In this document: positions 42,543-51,039 of the stretch, in pieces
Layout: each line of letters starts with the position of its first letter
How positions within the stretch are numbered: the first letter of the stretch is position 1
Assembly: GCA_016220035.1 (NCBI GenBank)
Contig: JACRIO010000164.1
Location: 1 to 52,402, forward strand
Length of the DNA stretch: 52,402 nt
Source: Planctomycetota bacterium
GTDB taxonomy: Bacteria; Planctomycetota; UBA1135; GCA-002686595
Direction: 5' to 3'
The notes under the pieces: generated by a model
The model's database searches: none
Told to the model about the DNA's origin: nothing
What the model saw: the letters and a program-made list of their open reading frames with translations, nothing else
Translations under genes and position numbers: made by a program

Positions 42543-44207
42543 CTACCGCACCAATGCGGGAGCGAGGACGGAACCGATCCGGACGTCTTGCCAGCGACCG
42601 GAAAGGGGCGGAGGAGGATTGGGTATCGGGAGTGGTGTCATGGGGTAGGTGAAGTTCCTCGCGTAGGAGAACACGACGTCCCACTCGGCTTGACTCATCC
42701 CAATAGGAAGCGAACCGCGCGTGATGGTCGCGGACGCATTGTCGGGCGCGACGAGGATCGGCGGCGGATCGTCGTCACGAGTGTCGAACTTGAATGTGAA
42801 ACGCAACTGGTTCGCCATAGGGAAGGAAAGCGATCCGTAGCCGAATCCAATTACACGCTGCGACGATGTCCCGGAGGCCCCGACGATCGTTCGATAGATT
42901 GGGAAGTACGCATAAAGAAGCTGGCCTGGGCTTCCGGCAAGGGCTCGGATCTCGGCAAACACCTGCGCAACCTCGCTGGCCGTCATCGGGTTCGGCCCCG
43001 TCGTGAGATCCGTTGGAGCGAAGTCGCCAATTGTGCCGCCGTCATGCATCAGCTGGCCGACGGTCACGCCTTCTTCCAGCCCATCCTCAGGCTCGTTAGC
43101 TTCTTGGTGAGCTGCGTGGAGGGCGCCACCCGCGTCGGTCGTGAAGTTCCAGTATCTACCGGTGACCCCGGTGTCGGCTGCGCAGGTGGCGCTACCAACG
43201 AGCTCTCCCCAGAACGTCTCGAACGAGAAAGCGATCGAGAACCACTCGCGCTCTCCCGAGGCGTTCACATGCCAATACCCGACCCCAAACACGGGCTCGT
43301 TCCCATCTTCTCTGCGCTGGTTCAGCACCGGGGATCCGTCGGCCTTCCGCGGCGGCGGGCCAATGCGCAACGCAGGCCGAGCTGAGGCGATCGCGACGGC
43401 TCGAAGGGTCAATCCCTCCGTGCGCGGGTTGTATCCCGGCCCCGCAGCGTGGATCGAGGTTCCCATGCCAAAAAGGAACGGCAGCGTCGCACCGCGCGAA
43501 CTGATCGAGTCGACGTGGTCGAGCGGGTTGTCCCCAGATGTACGACGCAGTCGGACGAGCATGCCCAGTGCATTCCAACTTCCAGAGTTGTTGAACCCCG
43601 TCGGAAGGGCAGGCGTGAAATCGGCGCGCTCGTAGGTTTCATCCTCTGCATGTTGCGTTTGCGAATTGAAGCTCCCACTCACGATGTCCCCACACGCCGC
43701 GTTGCGTGTGTTCGACTGGAGCTCCGGATCGTCGATCCACCTCTCCGATGCATTTGCGGTGCTTTCGTCGGGGATCACGATCAGCGCCGAAGCATTGGCC
43801 TCACCGATCCCGCCCTCGAGGCGCATGACCGGGCCTGCACCGAAACGCTGCCCATCGGAATCGTCCGCGGGCAGCGCCCCGCGGTACGGGTCGGAGAATG
43901 CGATCCCGCCGGTCGGGTGAAGGTCGTCGTCAAGCACCTCGCGCACAAGCTCAGAGACGATCAGCCGCCGATGAAGGTTGCTCACCGGTCGATAGACGTC
44001 GTAGTCACGCCGCCGCACACCCTCGAGCGCCGCCGTGTCAGCGGCGGCCTGCATCTGCGCCTGCCCAAGCGACGCAAACCCAAGGTCCACCGTGAGCGCC
44101 GCGATCCCGAGCATCGCGAAGACGAGCACGGCGAACAACACGAGAGCCACGCCGGCCTTCGTGTCGTTCGGGGTACGCATCGGTCGCAGGTAGCGCAGGA
44201 TCTTCAT
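42543..44207 (-). CDS. TadG-like pilus assembly protein
   Basis: A 554-residue protein with an N-terminal anchor at about residues 18-40 (GVALVLFAVLVFAMLGIAALTVDLGF) followed by GQAQMQAAADTAALEGVRRRDYD, the N-terminal signature of TadG/Flp pilus assembly proteins. The rest is a long extracytoplasmic region rich in Asp, Asn and Pro with no recognisable domain, ending in a Pro-rich segment PLPIPNPPPPLSG. It lies between cpaB and cpaE. Most of the coding sequence for the extracytoplasmic part is lower in G+C (about 50-63% in sampled lines) than cpaE and tadA. The signature is short, so the name is less certain than for the other tad genes. Confidence 0.8.
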   Translation of the reverse strand: MKILRYLRPMRTPNDTKAGVALVLFAVLVFAMLGIAALTVDLGFASLGQAQMQAAADTAALEGVRRRDYDVYRPVSNLHRRLIVSELVREVLDDDLHPTGGIAFSDPYRGALPADDSDGQRFGAGPVMRLEGGIGEANASALIVIPDESTANASERWIDDPELQSNTRNAACGDIVSGSFNSQTQHAEDETYERADFTPALPTGFNNSGSWNALGMLVRLRRTSGDNPLDHVDSISSRGATLPFLFGMGTSIHAAGPGYNPRTEGLTLRAVAIASARPALRIGPPPRKADGSPVLNQRREDGNEPVFGVGYWHVNASGEREWFSIAFSFETFWGELVGSATCAADTGVTGRYWNFTTDAGGALHAAHQEANEPEDGLEEGVTVGQLMHDGGTIGDFAPTDLTTGPNPMTASEVAQVFAEIRALAGSPGQLLYAYFPIYRTIVGASGTSSQRVIGFGYGSLSFPMANQLRFTFKFDTRDDDPPPILVAPDNASATITRGSLPIGMSQAEWDVVFSYARNFTYPMTPLPIPNPPPPLSGRWQDVRIGSVLAPALVR

Positions 44208-44261
44208 GGTGGTGGGGGGCTTTCTCTTCTTCTTGGAGCCGCGTGTGGCCCTCTGCGTGCA

Positions 44262-45194
44262 TCACTTGGGCTGGTCGTCGCTGTCGCCCTTGGGCACAGG
44301 CACGGACGTGCTCTTGCCGCCTTGGATGACCTGGATCGTGTCCATCTCCGGCGCGCGCTCGGGCTCGGCGAGGTCGGCGTCGCCGGCACCGGGCTGGCTC
44401 GGGCGGATGAACACTTGGAGCTTGGCCCCGACCGCGATCGCATCGGTCAATGGATCCGCCTCCGAATCGGCGACCTGGATGAAGACCTTCTTGCCCTTGC
44501 GCTTCGTCATGTCGGGCGGAAGCGGAAGGATGACCCGCGCGTTGCTCACGAGGAGGCGCTTGGTCGTGTCCCAGGCACGCTTCTCCGCCTTGGCACGCTC
44601 GGCATCCGGCGACACGAAGCGCGAGTCGGCGGGACTCGCACTGGACTGCGACTTCATCGGCATGGTCGCGTAGATGTCGATGCGGTCGCCAAGGACCATA
44701 TCATCGAAGCCCTCGACCTCTTGCGGGTCGAGCCAGACACCCCGCGTGCCCTTTTCGAGCGCGGAAGCAGGGCCGGGCCGCGTGCCCTTGGGCATGAAGT
44801 CCGACTCGGTGAACGAGTAGCCCGGCACCTTCTCGCGCTTCAGCACGCGCCCGAAGTAGCTCGTGATGTCCTTGCCGAGGATGTGGCCCGCGGTCTTGGC
44901 CTTCTCCTCCTCGATCCACCTCACGACGAAGTCCTTCGTCTGCGGGTGGAGCATGTGCTCCTTGGTGAGTGCCGTGTACGGCTCGATCAGCCTCACGCTG
45001 ATCGGCACGGCAACCTTGCCCGCGTGGTCCTCGTCCTTCTCACGCGCCTGCACGCTCTTGCCGCCGAACAACGAGCCTTGCCCGACGAGGAGCAAGGTCC
45101 CGACGGCGCCGGCCGCGCCGACGATGATGAGGAGCAGCACGAGCAACACACTCATGCCGGAGGTCCGTCCGCGCTTCTTCTGTTCTTGTGCCAT
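44262..45194 (-). CDS. cpaB: CpaB/RcpC-like pilus assembly protein
   Basis: A 310-residue protein with an N-terminal membrane helix (about 14-40, SVLLVLLLIIVGAAGAVGTLLLV), then a SAF-like region (KVAVPISVRLIEPYTALTKEHM, ILGKDITSYFGRVLKREKVPGYSFTESDFMPKG) and a beta-rich C-terminal domain with LGDRIDIYATMP, RVILPLPPD and AIAVGAKLQVFIRP. CpaB proteins sit beside the secretin channel. Order with tadE, tadG-like and cpaE genes on both sides supports the Tad role. Spacing to neighbours is 48 and 54 bases. Confidence 0.87.
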   Translation of the reverse strand: MAQEQKKRGRTSGMSVLLVLLLIIVGAAGAVGTLLLVGQGSLFGGKSVQAREKDEDHAGKVAVPISVRLIEPYTALTKEHMLHPQTKDFVVRWIEEEKAKTAGHILGKDITSYFGRVLKREKVPGYSFTESDFMPKGTRPGPASALEKGTRGVWLDPQEVEGFDDMVLGDRIDIYATMPMKSQSSASPADSRFVSPDAERAKAEKRAWDTTKRLLVSNARVILPLPPDMTKRKGKKVFIQVADSEADPLTDAIAVGAKLQVFIRPSQPGAGDADLAEPERAPEMDTIQVIQGGKSTSVPVPKGDSDDQPK

Positions 45195-45242
45195 GGGGAT
45201 CGTCTCGTGGTTCGGTCTGGGGATCGGAGGACGCGGGGGGCG

Positions 45243-46226
45243 TCAGCGGGAGAACACCTCGCGCCGGAACATGGACTGAGCGGAGATGAGGCGGCGGAAG
45301 GGGCGCACTTCCTGGCCCAGCGCGAACTGCCTTCCCAGACCGTAAGGCCCGGAGTACGTGTTGTTTCCGCCGGAGGCGCTCCCGAGCAGGGCGGTCCCGT
45401 CCGGCGTCGAGGCCGCGTTCACCGCTCCGTCGTCGGCCTGGATCGGCGTGTTCACGCCGGTGCCGGCGGGCAGGAACGCGCTCATCGACGCCGCCTGGAA
45501 CGGGTAGTTCACGCGCAGCGCCACCATGCCGCGATCGCGCCCGGTCGAGGTCATGCTGAACGGCGCCGCGGCCGGATCGGTTGCGTACTCGGCCGGACGC
45601 ACCTCCTCGACGACTGCGACCCATTCGATCGTCTCAGCGCCGCTCGTCGAATCGCGGGACACGACTTTGGGAATCGCGACCGTGTACTCGTACGCGTTGA
45701 AGGGGTCGCCCGGGTTGTAGTTCTCGTTGCGCAGGATCGCGCCCGGGTAGTGGAAGTACTCGCGATCGCCCCCGCCCAGGGTGAGTCGCTCGCGGATCAT
45801 CAGCGGCGTGAGCATCCGGTTGAGTGCCGGGAAGTTGTCGATGCGCTGCTGGAACGTGACGTCGTCCATGTCCGTCGTGTCGAGCACCAACAGGCCCGGG
45901 TCGAAGATCCGGTCGCGCACGTCGGGATCGCGCAGGGCGTCGTCGAAGGTCGCCGTCGCCGGCAGCTCCGCCAGCGCCAGCTCGCGCGCCCCCACGCGCG
46001 CCGCGTTCAGGATCGCTTGCTGCGAGAACACCATCCGGCCCAGCTCGACCGTGGCGGCGAACAGCAGGTAGAACGCCAGCGCGATGCAGGCGAACTCGAC
46101 CAGCACCGCGCCGCCGCGGCTTGCGCGCGCGCGTATGCGTGAACCCGCGGCAGGTGCGGATGGAGTGCGGCCGAAACGGACCCGGAGGCCCGCCGCGGAA
46201 GGTCGCGTGGTCTTGGCGGCCGACAT
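45243..46226 (-). CDS. TadE-like minor pseudopilin
   Basis: A 327-residue protein. The basic N-terminus ends in SRGGAVLVEFACIALAFYLLFAATVELGRMVFSQQAILNAARVGARELALAE, the TadE signature with a Glu in the hydrophobic stretch and the following helix. A long C-terminal extracytoplasmic part (about 230 residues) is not typical in length for TadE, usually near 200 in total. It starts at ATG 46226 with several Arg and Lys before the processing-like GG. It is the first gene of the tad operon and its promoter should lie in the region above 46226. Confidence 0.83.
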   Translation of the reverse strand: MSAAKTTRPSAAGLRVRFGRTPSAPAAGSRIRARASRGGAVLVEFACIALAFYLLFAATVELGRMVFSQQAILNAARVGARELALAELPATATFDDALRDPDVRDRIFDPGLLVLDTTDMDDVTFQQRIDNFPALNRMLTPLMIRERLTLGGGDREYFHYPGAILRNENYNPGDPFNAYEYTVAIPKVVSRDSTSGAETIEWVAVVEEVRPAEYATDPAAAPFSMTSTGRDRGMVALRVNYPFQAASMSAFLPAGTGVNTPIQADDGAVNAASTPDGTALLGSASGGNNTYSGPYGLGRQFALGQEVRPFRRLISAQSMFRREVFSR

Positions 46227-46834
46227 GAGTGGTGTTGGGGAAGTGGTGGGTGCCCCGCGGAGCGCGAGCACGCTCCGAACGAAGCTGGGTATGGATCGCT
46301 GCCGTCGCCGCCGCCGGGGAGCTCACCCGACGACAGCCCGATACCGCCGAACCCCACTCTCAGCCCTGCCGTCCGCGACCACCGGGGGGAGTGCCCCGCG
46401 AACATCCATGAGCACGAGAACCGAGTCCTGCAGCTCGCTTCCGGCAGGCGCCATTCTACAGAGGTGGGCTTTCTCCGCTTTTTCCAGGTGCCCGCGAGAT
46501 CGCCGACCGACGCAAGCCGTCGGCGCTTCTCGAATTAGGAAGTTGCAAAAACTGTCACTTCCCACGTCGCTGGGGTCAAACGCCCCCTGAATTCCCGCCG
46601 AGCGCACTTCAGGTGGCCTGCATCACAGATTCCAAGCTGGTGTCACCCAAGGCCTTGCATCACCTCGAACTAGGAATTTCTTTCCTGGTCTCCGAGCGCC
46701 CTGCCGAACCGCGCCGAGCCTCCGTCGCGCGTGCGACGCGTGCGGAGCCGAAGCGGAGGAAGCCCCGCATCGCGCTCACGACGCGGCGTGCCTCCGTCTA
46801 TGCTGCGCGGCTCGACGCGTCCGCGCGCACTCCG
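46227..46834. other. Intergenic region between the tad operon and the radical SAM gene
   Basis: No convincing gene. It contains AT-richer elements: TTAGGAAGTTGCA (46535-46547), and CTCGAATTAGGAA (46529-46541), repeated with one change as CTCGAACTAGGAA (46664-46676). TAGGAATTTC (46671-46680) is also found before the propeller gene. A TAGAAT-like -10 on the minus strand lies at 46458-46453. These may be promoters or regulator sites for both divergent units. Confidence 0.45.
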
Positions 46835-48934
46835 ATGGAAGCCCTCCTCGTCCACCCGCCGTTCGCGGATCCGACCCAGCCCTACCTGAGCCTCCCCACC
46901 CTCAAGGGCTGGCTGCGCGCGCGCGGGCTCGACGCGCGGGTGCTCGACCTGAACGTCGAGGCGGCGCACTGGCTCTTCGAGCCCGAGCAGCTCGACCACG
47001 TCGGCCGACGCCTCGGCGCGCGCTTCGTCGACCTCAACCGGACGCAGGCGCTCTCCTTCGACCAGCAGCGGGAGTACCGGGCGCTCGTCGAGTGCCGCCC
47101 GAAGATCGAGCACGCGATCGGCGCCGATCCACGCATCCCGGACGTCTTCCAGAAGCGCGAGCACTTCTACGACGCGGCCGCCTATGCGCTCGCCCGCCGC
47201 AAGGTCGAGGGCTACTTCGAGGCGCTCTCCGCCGCCTTCTGGCCGTTCCGCTTCGGCTTCAACCAGTGCACGCACAACGTCGTGCCCTGGAGCTTCGACC
47301 TGCTCGAGGAATACGCGACCGGTGCGAAGAGCCCGCTTTGGGGCTTCTACGACGCGATGTTCCCCGACATGGGGACGTTCGACTGGAGCGAGGGAAAGCT
47401 CCCCCCCGTCGACCTGACGCAGGTCGGCTTCGTCGGGATCTCGATCGTCTTCCCGTCGCAGATCCCGGAGGCGCTGCACCTCGCGCGTTTCCTGAAGCAG
47501 CGCGCGCCGCACGTCTTCGTGATGCTCGGCGGCCCCGGCATCCACCAGGTCGCGATCCACCTCGAGGAATCCCTGCGCCTGCGCTTGCTCGCCTTCGCCG
47601 ACGCGATCGGCGTGTTCGAGGGCGAAAAGACGCTCGAAACGCTGCTCCCGCGCGTCGCGAGCCTCTCCGCCACGACGAGCCCGAGCGAGCGCTTCGAGCT
47701 GCTCCGCGACGTGCCCAACCTGATGTGCGTGGACCCCGCGCTCGAGTCGGTGCACGTGGGTCCGCGCTGGAGCCTCGACCTGCGCGAGGCGGAGCCGCCC
47801 GACTACTCCGACCTCGACCTCGACCGCTACTGGGCGCCGAGCCGCACGCTGCTCTACGCGCCGACGCGGGGGTGTTACTGGGGCAAGTGCTCGTTCTGCT
47901 ACTACGGTCTCGCCGAAACGGCGACCGCGAAGTATCGCGAGATCCCGCCCGAGCAGGCCGCGACGGAGCTCGGCCAGCTCTCGCGCCGCTACGGCGTCAA
48001 GAACGTCTACCTGTCGTGCGACGTGCTCTCGCCCGTATACGCGGTGAAGCTCGCGCAGGCGCTGATCGACAAGGGCGTGAAGCTCCGCTGGTCGAGCGAC
48101 CTCAAGATCGAGGCCTACTTCACGCCCGAACGCTGCAAGCTGCTCTTCGACTCGGGCCTGCGCTCCGCCGCGTTCGGCATCGAGTCGGGCTCCGACCGCA
48201 TCCTCGAGCTCATGCGCAAGGGCGTCGATCGGAAGACGCTGACCGACGTGAACCGCGCCTTCCACGACGCGGGCGTCGCGACGGAGTGGATGACGTTCAC
48301 CGACCACCCCGACGAGGCGCTCGACGAAGCGCTCGACACGGTGCACTGGATCGAGGAGCAGAAGGACCACGTCGACCTCTTCATCGTCGGCAAGTTCGGC
48401 CTCGAGGCCGGCTCGCACATCGCGCAGGAGCCCGCGCGCTACGGCGTGCGCAAGATCTACTGGGCGGACGGCGACGAGCTGCGGCTCTACGCGCTCTTCA
48501 CGCACAAGGGCGGCCGACGCGGGCGCGAGGTCGACCTCGCGATCGAGCGCGAGATCGACCGCGTCGGCGCCGAATGGGACCTCCATCCCTATCCCTGGGC
48601 CGGCGCGAACTCGACGCACCACACCTTCCTGCACTTCCTCGAGTTCGGCCCGCGCGTCTTCAAGACGCACTTCCAACGCGCGCACGCTGCGCTGCGCGGC
48701 AAGCTCCCCGACCCGCCCGTCGCGCACATCGAGGGCCTGCGCGAGAAGATCCGCTTCAACCCCGAGCGCATGGCCGAGAACGAGCAAGCGTTCTTCGCCG
48801 ACTACCTGGAGCGCGCGCTCTACACCACGGTCCCCGCGCGCGGCGGCGCGAAGAGCGACGTCGCGCCGCTCTCGCTCGCCGACTACGAAGCCGCGGCGGG
48901 CGAGGTCCGGCTGCTCTACCCCGGTCTGCGCTGA
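46835..48934 (+). CDS. B12-binding-type radical SAM protein
   Basis: A 699-residue enzyme. The N-terminus MEALLVHPPFADPTQPYLSLPTLKGWLRARGL is a cobalamin-binding-like fold, with GISIVFPSQIPEALHLARFLKQ and VFVMLGGPGIHQVA near 210-245. The radical SAM core has YAPTRGCYWGKCSFCYYG with Cys347, Cys352 and Cys355, so the motif is CX4CX2C rather than CX3CX2C. Later are SDLKIEAYF, GIESGSDRILELMRKGVDRKTL and VATEWMTFTDHP. A C-terminal region of about 180 residues (HPYPWAGANSTHHTFLHF) follows. It would use a [4Fe-4S] cluster and SAM; the substrate is unknown. The gene stands alone and is divergent from the tad operon. The start was chosen for the conserved N-terminal fold. Confidence 0.88.
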   Translation: MEALLVHPPFADPTQPYLSLPTLKGWLRARGLDARVLDLNVEAAHWLFEPEQLDHVGRRLGARFVDLNRTQALSFDQQREYRALVECRPKIEHAIGADPRIPDVFQKREHFYDAAAYALARRKVEGYFEALSAAFWPFRFGFNQCTHNVVPWSFDLLEEYATGAKSPLWGFYDAMFPDMGTFDWSEGKLPPVDLTQVGFVGISIVFPSQIPEALHLARFLKQRAPHVFVMLGGPGIHQVAIHLEESLRLRLLAFADAIGVFEGEKTLETLLPRVASLSATTSPSERFELLRDVPNLMCVDPALESVHVGPRWSLDLREAEPPDYSDLDLDRYWAPSRTLLYAPTRGCYWGKCSFCYYGLAETATAKYREIPPEQAATELGQLSRRYGVKNVYLSCDVLSPVYAVKLAQALIDKGVKLRWSSDLKIEAYFTPERCKLLFDSGLRSAAFGIESGSDRILELMRKGVDRKTLTDVNRAFHDAGVATEWMTFTDHPDEALDEALDTVHWIEEQKDHVDLFIVGKFGLEAGSHIAQEPARYGVRKIYWADGDELRLYALFTHKGGRRGREVDLAIEREIDRVGAEWDLHPYPWAGANSTHHTFLHFLEFGPRVFKTHFQRAHAALRGKLPDPPVAHIEGLREKIRFNPERMAENEQAFFADYLERALYTTVPARGGAKSDVAPLSLADYEAAAGEVRLLYPGLR

Positions 48935-48953
48935 ACCCCGACGGGCACCCGGC

Positions 48954-50705
48954 TCACTGCCACGGCGCCGGGTTGGGCCGCACGGCGATGCCGTTGCCGC
49001 CCGTGTCGGTCGCGCCCGCGAGCGAGACCTTGCCCGTCGTCGTGGTGACGAGCGGCACGTCGCCGACGCGCGTCCGCGTGGTCACGTCGATGACCGAGAC
49101 GTAGTTCTCGAACTTGTGCGAAACGTAGGCGTAGTTGCCGCCACCGGCCTTGGGCCCGAACGCGACGCCGTGCGCGCCGCTGCCGGTCGGAATGTTGGCG
49201 ACGATCGCCGATGCGGGATCGGGGTAGCCCGTGACGTCCAGCGCGCGCGCGACGTCGATCACCGAGACCTGCGTGCCGTTGGCCGCGAAGATGTAGCGGC
49301 CGTTGGGCGTGAAGGGCACCTGGATCGCGCCGCCGGCCACGGGGATGTCGCGGACCTTCGCTTGGGCGACGAGGTCGTAGAGCGACACGCTCTTGTCGAG
49401 CAGGCTGCCCGAGGCGCCCAGCGTCCCCGCTGCGTTGGCCGAAGCTCCGAGCGGGTGCATCCCGGCCGGGAGGCAGGCGGTCTCGGTCAAGGTCGCCTCG
49501 TCGATGATGCTGAAGGTCGAGTCCATCGAGTTCGACGTCACGAGCTTCCCGTTCGCGTACCAGATGCCGTGCGGCCCGTAGCCGCTCACGACGGCCGCCG
49601 GCGGCATCATCGTCGTCCCGCACGGCGCCTCCGGCCCGCTCGCCTGCGTGAAACGCCGCACGTGGTGCGAGCCCTCGATGCTCACGTACCAGTAGGTGCC
49701 GTTGAAGTCGCTCGTGACGTGCGCAGGCGAAGCGCCGCCGACGCAATCGCTGCCGATCAAGGTCTTCGTGTTGGCATCGATGCGCGAAAGCGTCGTGCCG
49801 AACCAGTTCGTGACCAGCGCCTGGTTGCCGCCCGCGCCGAACCAGAGGTTGTGCGGGTTGTTGCCCACGGGAATCGTGCTCGTCACGGTCCACGTCCCCG
49901 TGTCGATCACCTGGATCACGCCGTCGGTCCCGCGCGCGGGCCAGTCCTGGAATTGCGCGCAGACCCACACCTCGCCAAGGCCGGGGATCGCGGGCGGCGG
50001 CATCGGCGTGTGCAACGAATACGTCGGCGGCGTGAAGCCCTGCCCCACGTGGATTTCGCCGCGCATGTAGGGGTGCATGCCGCACAAGAACGTGTACTTC
50101 CCCGCCTGTCCGAACTGCTGGTAGTAGACGCCGCCGGGGCCGAGCTGACCGGAGTTCGCCCCGCGCCGGCCGTGCGACGTGAGCCAGGACAGTTCGACGG
50201 CCGGATGGTAGGTGCGACCGCCGTTCACGAAGCGCACGGTGTCGCCCGGCTGGATCGTGACCTGCAGCGGGCTGAACCACGGATCCTCGTCGAGGATCGT
50301 GACCGTGGTCTGGTACGCCGGCTCGGGCACGTAGGAGCCCGGGAGGTTGGTCACATAGTCCACGAGCAGATCGAGCTCCTCGTCGGAGATCTCGTGCATC
50401 GGGAACGCCGGCATCACCGGGAGGATCCCGTTGCGCACGCGCCATGCGATGTACGCCGTGGGATCGCCGGCGACCTGCGACGCGAAACGCGTCGGATCGA
50501 CCCACGAGACGCCGCCCATCCCGAGCGCGCCGTGACACGTCGCGCAGTTGGCGCGAAAGATCGCCTCGGGGGCGCGCGGCGGATACTTCTGGTCCGGCGT
50601 CGCCGGCGCGTGCGTTCCGGCCGGCGCCCATTGCGTTTGCGCGCTCGAAGGCGGGGCGGTGAGGACGGAGAACGCAAAGGCACAAAGGGCCAGGAAACGC
50701 AGCAT
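48954..50705 (-). CDS. Exported cytochrome c-cupredoxin-beta-propeller fusion protein
   Basis: A 583-residue secreted protein. Signal peptide at about 1-22 (to SSAQT). A monohaem cytochrome c domain has CATCH (Cys54, Cys57, His58), with a probable Met axial ligand in ILPVMPAFPM. A type 1 copper domain follows with ligands His167, Cys208, His211 and Met214 (FLCGMHPYMRGEI). A beta-propeller begins near residue 240 with recurring blades such as GVIQVIDTGTWTVTSTIPVG, SVIDVARALDVTGY and YVSVIDVTTRTRVGDVP, as in YVTN or cytochrome cd1-like propellers. It may transfer electrons in the periplasm or carry a redox-linked binding function; no catalytic site is evident in the propeller. ATG 50705 begins the signal. 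Confidence 0.85.
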   Translation of the reverse strand: MLRFLALCAFAFSVLTAPPSSAQTQWAPAGTHAPATPDQKYPPRAPEAIFRANCATCHGALGMGGVSWVDPTRFASQVAGDPTAYIAWRVRNGILPVMPAFPMHEISDEELDLLVDYVTNLPGSYVPEPAYQTTVTILDEDPWFSPLQVTIQPGDTVRFVNGGRTYHPAVELSWLTSHGRRGANSGQLGPGGVYYQQFGQAGKYTFLCGMHPYMRGEIHVGQGFTPPTYSLHTPMPPPAIPGLGEVWVCAQFQDWPARGTDGVIQVIDTGTWTVTSTIPVGNNPHNLWFGAGGNQALVTNWFGTTLSRIDANTKTLIGSDCVGGASPAHVTSDFNGTYWYVSIEGSHHVRRFTQASGPEAPCGTTMMPPAAVVSGYGPHGIWYANGKLVTSNSMDSTFSIIDEATLTETACLPAGMHPLGASANAAGTLGASGSLLDKSVSLYDLVAQAKVRDIPVAGGAIQVPFTPNGRYIFAANGTQVSVIDVARALDVTGYPDPASAIVANIPTGSGAHGVAFGPKAGGGNYAYVSHKFENYVSVIDVTTRTRVGDVPLVTTTTGKVSLAGATDTGGNGIAVRPNPAPWQ

Positions 50706-51039
50706 GTCGGGCCTCGGGTGTTGGACGATCGCGGAGTCGAATGAACCCTATCCCCGTCCCGAGAAGCTCACGATACGCCCGCTGGTGTACCGCCTCCGGC
50801 CGACCGCTGCGTAAAAAGGAGCACGCGCGGTCGAGAGTTTCCTACGCATCGCGTCGCGCGCGCGACCTGCCCCGCCGAGTCGGTGCAGGGCGGGGCTCCC
50901 TTCGGCGAGATGGCACCGTGAGGACCATCCGCGCCAGCCCGGACACGTCCACGCCGGGTAGAGTCGGTCGAGCACGCAACAAGTGCATCCCGCGCGGCCA
51001 TACCACCCAGAACGCCTCCCCAACTCCACCCACTCCGCC
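50706..51039. other. Divergent intergenic region with a hairpin
   Basis: No gene seen. GCCCCGCC (50869-50876) and GGCGGGGC (50889-50896) form a perfect 8-base stem with a 12-base loop. Promoters for the two divergent secreted-protein genes should be here; GTAAAAAGGAGC near 50811 is the only AT-rich element. No strong promoter is recognisable. Confidence 0.45.

Noticed and set aside
46536-46553. Sigma54-like promoter on the minus strand before the tad operon
   Set aside because: The TTGCA part is present, but the essential GG of the -24 element is missing, so the match is too weak to claim.
46670-48787. Minus-strand open frame of 705 codons opposite the radical SAM gene
   Set aside because: It mirrors a well-supported gene and reads as low-complexity Arg/Glu/Val sequence. 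It lacks motifs and a ribosome site.
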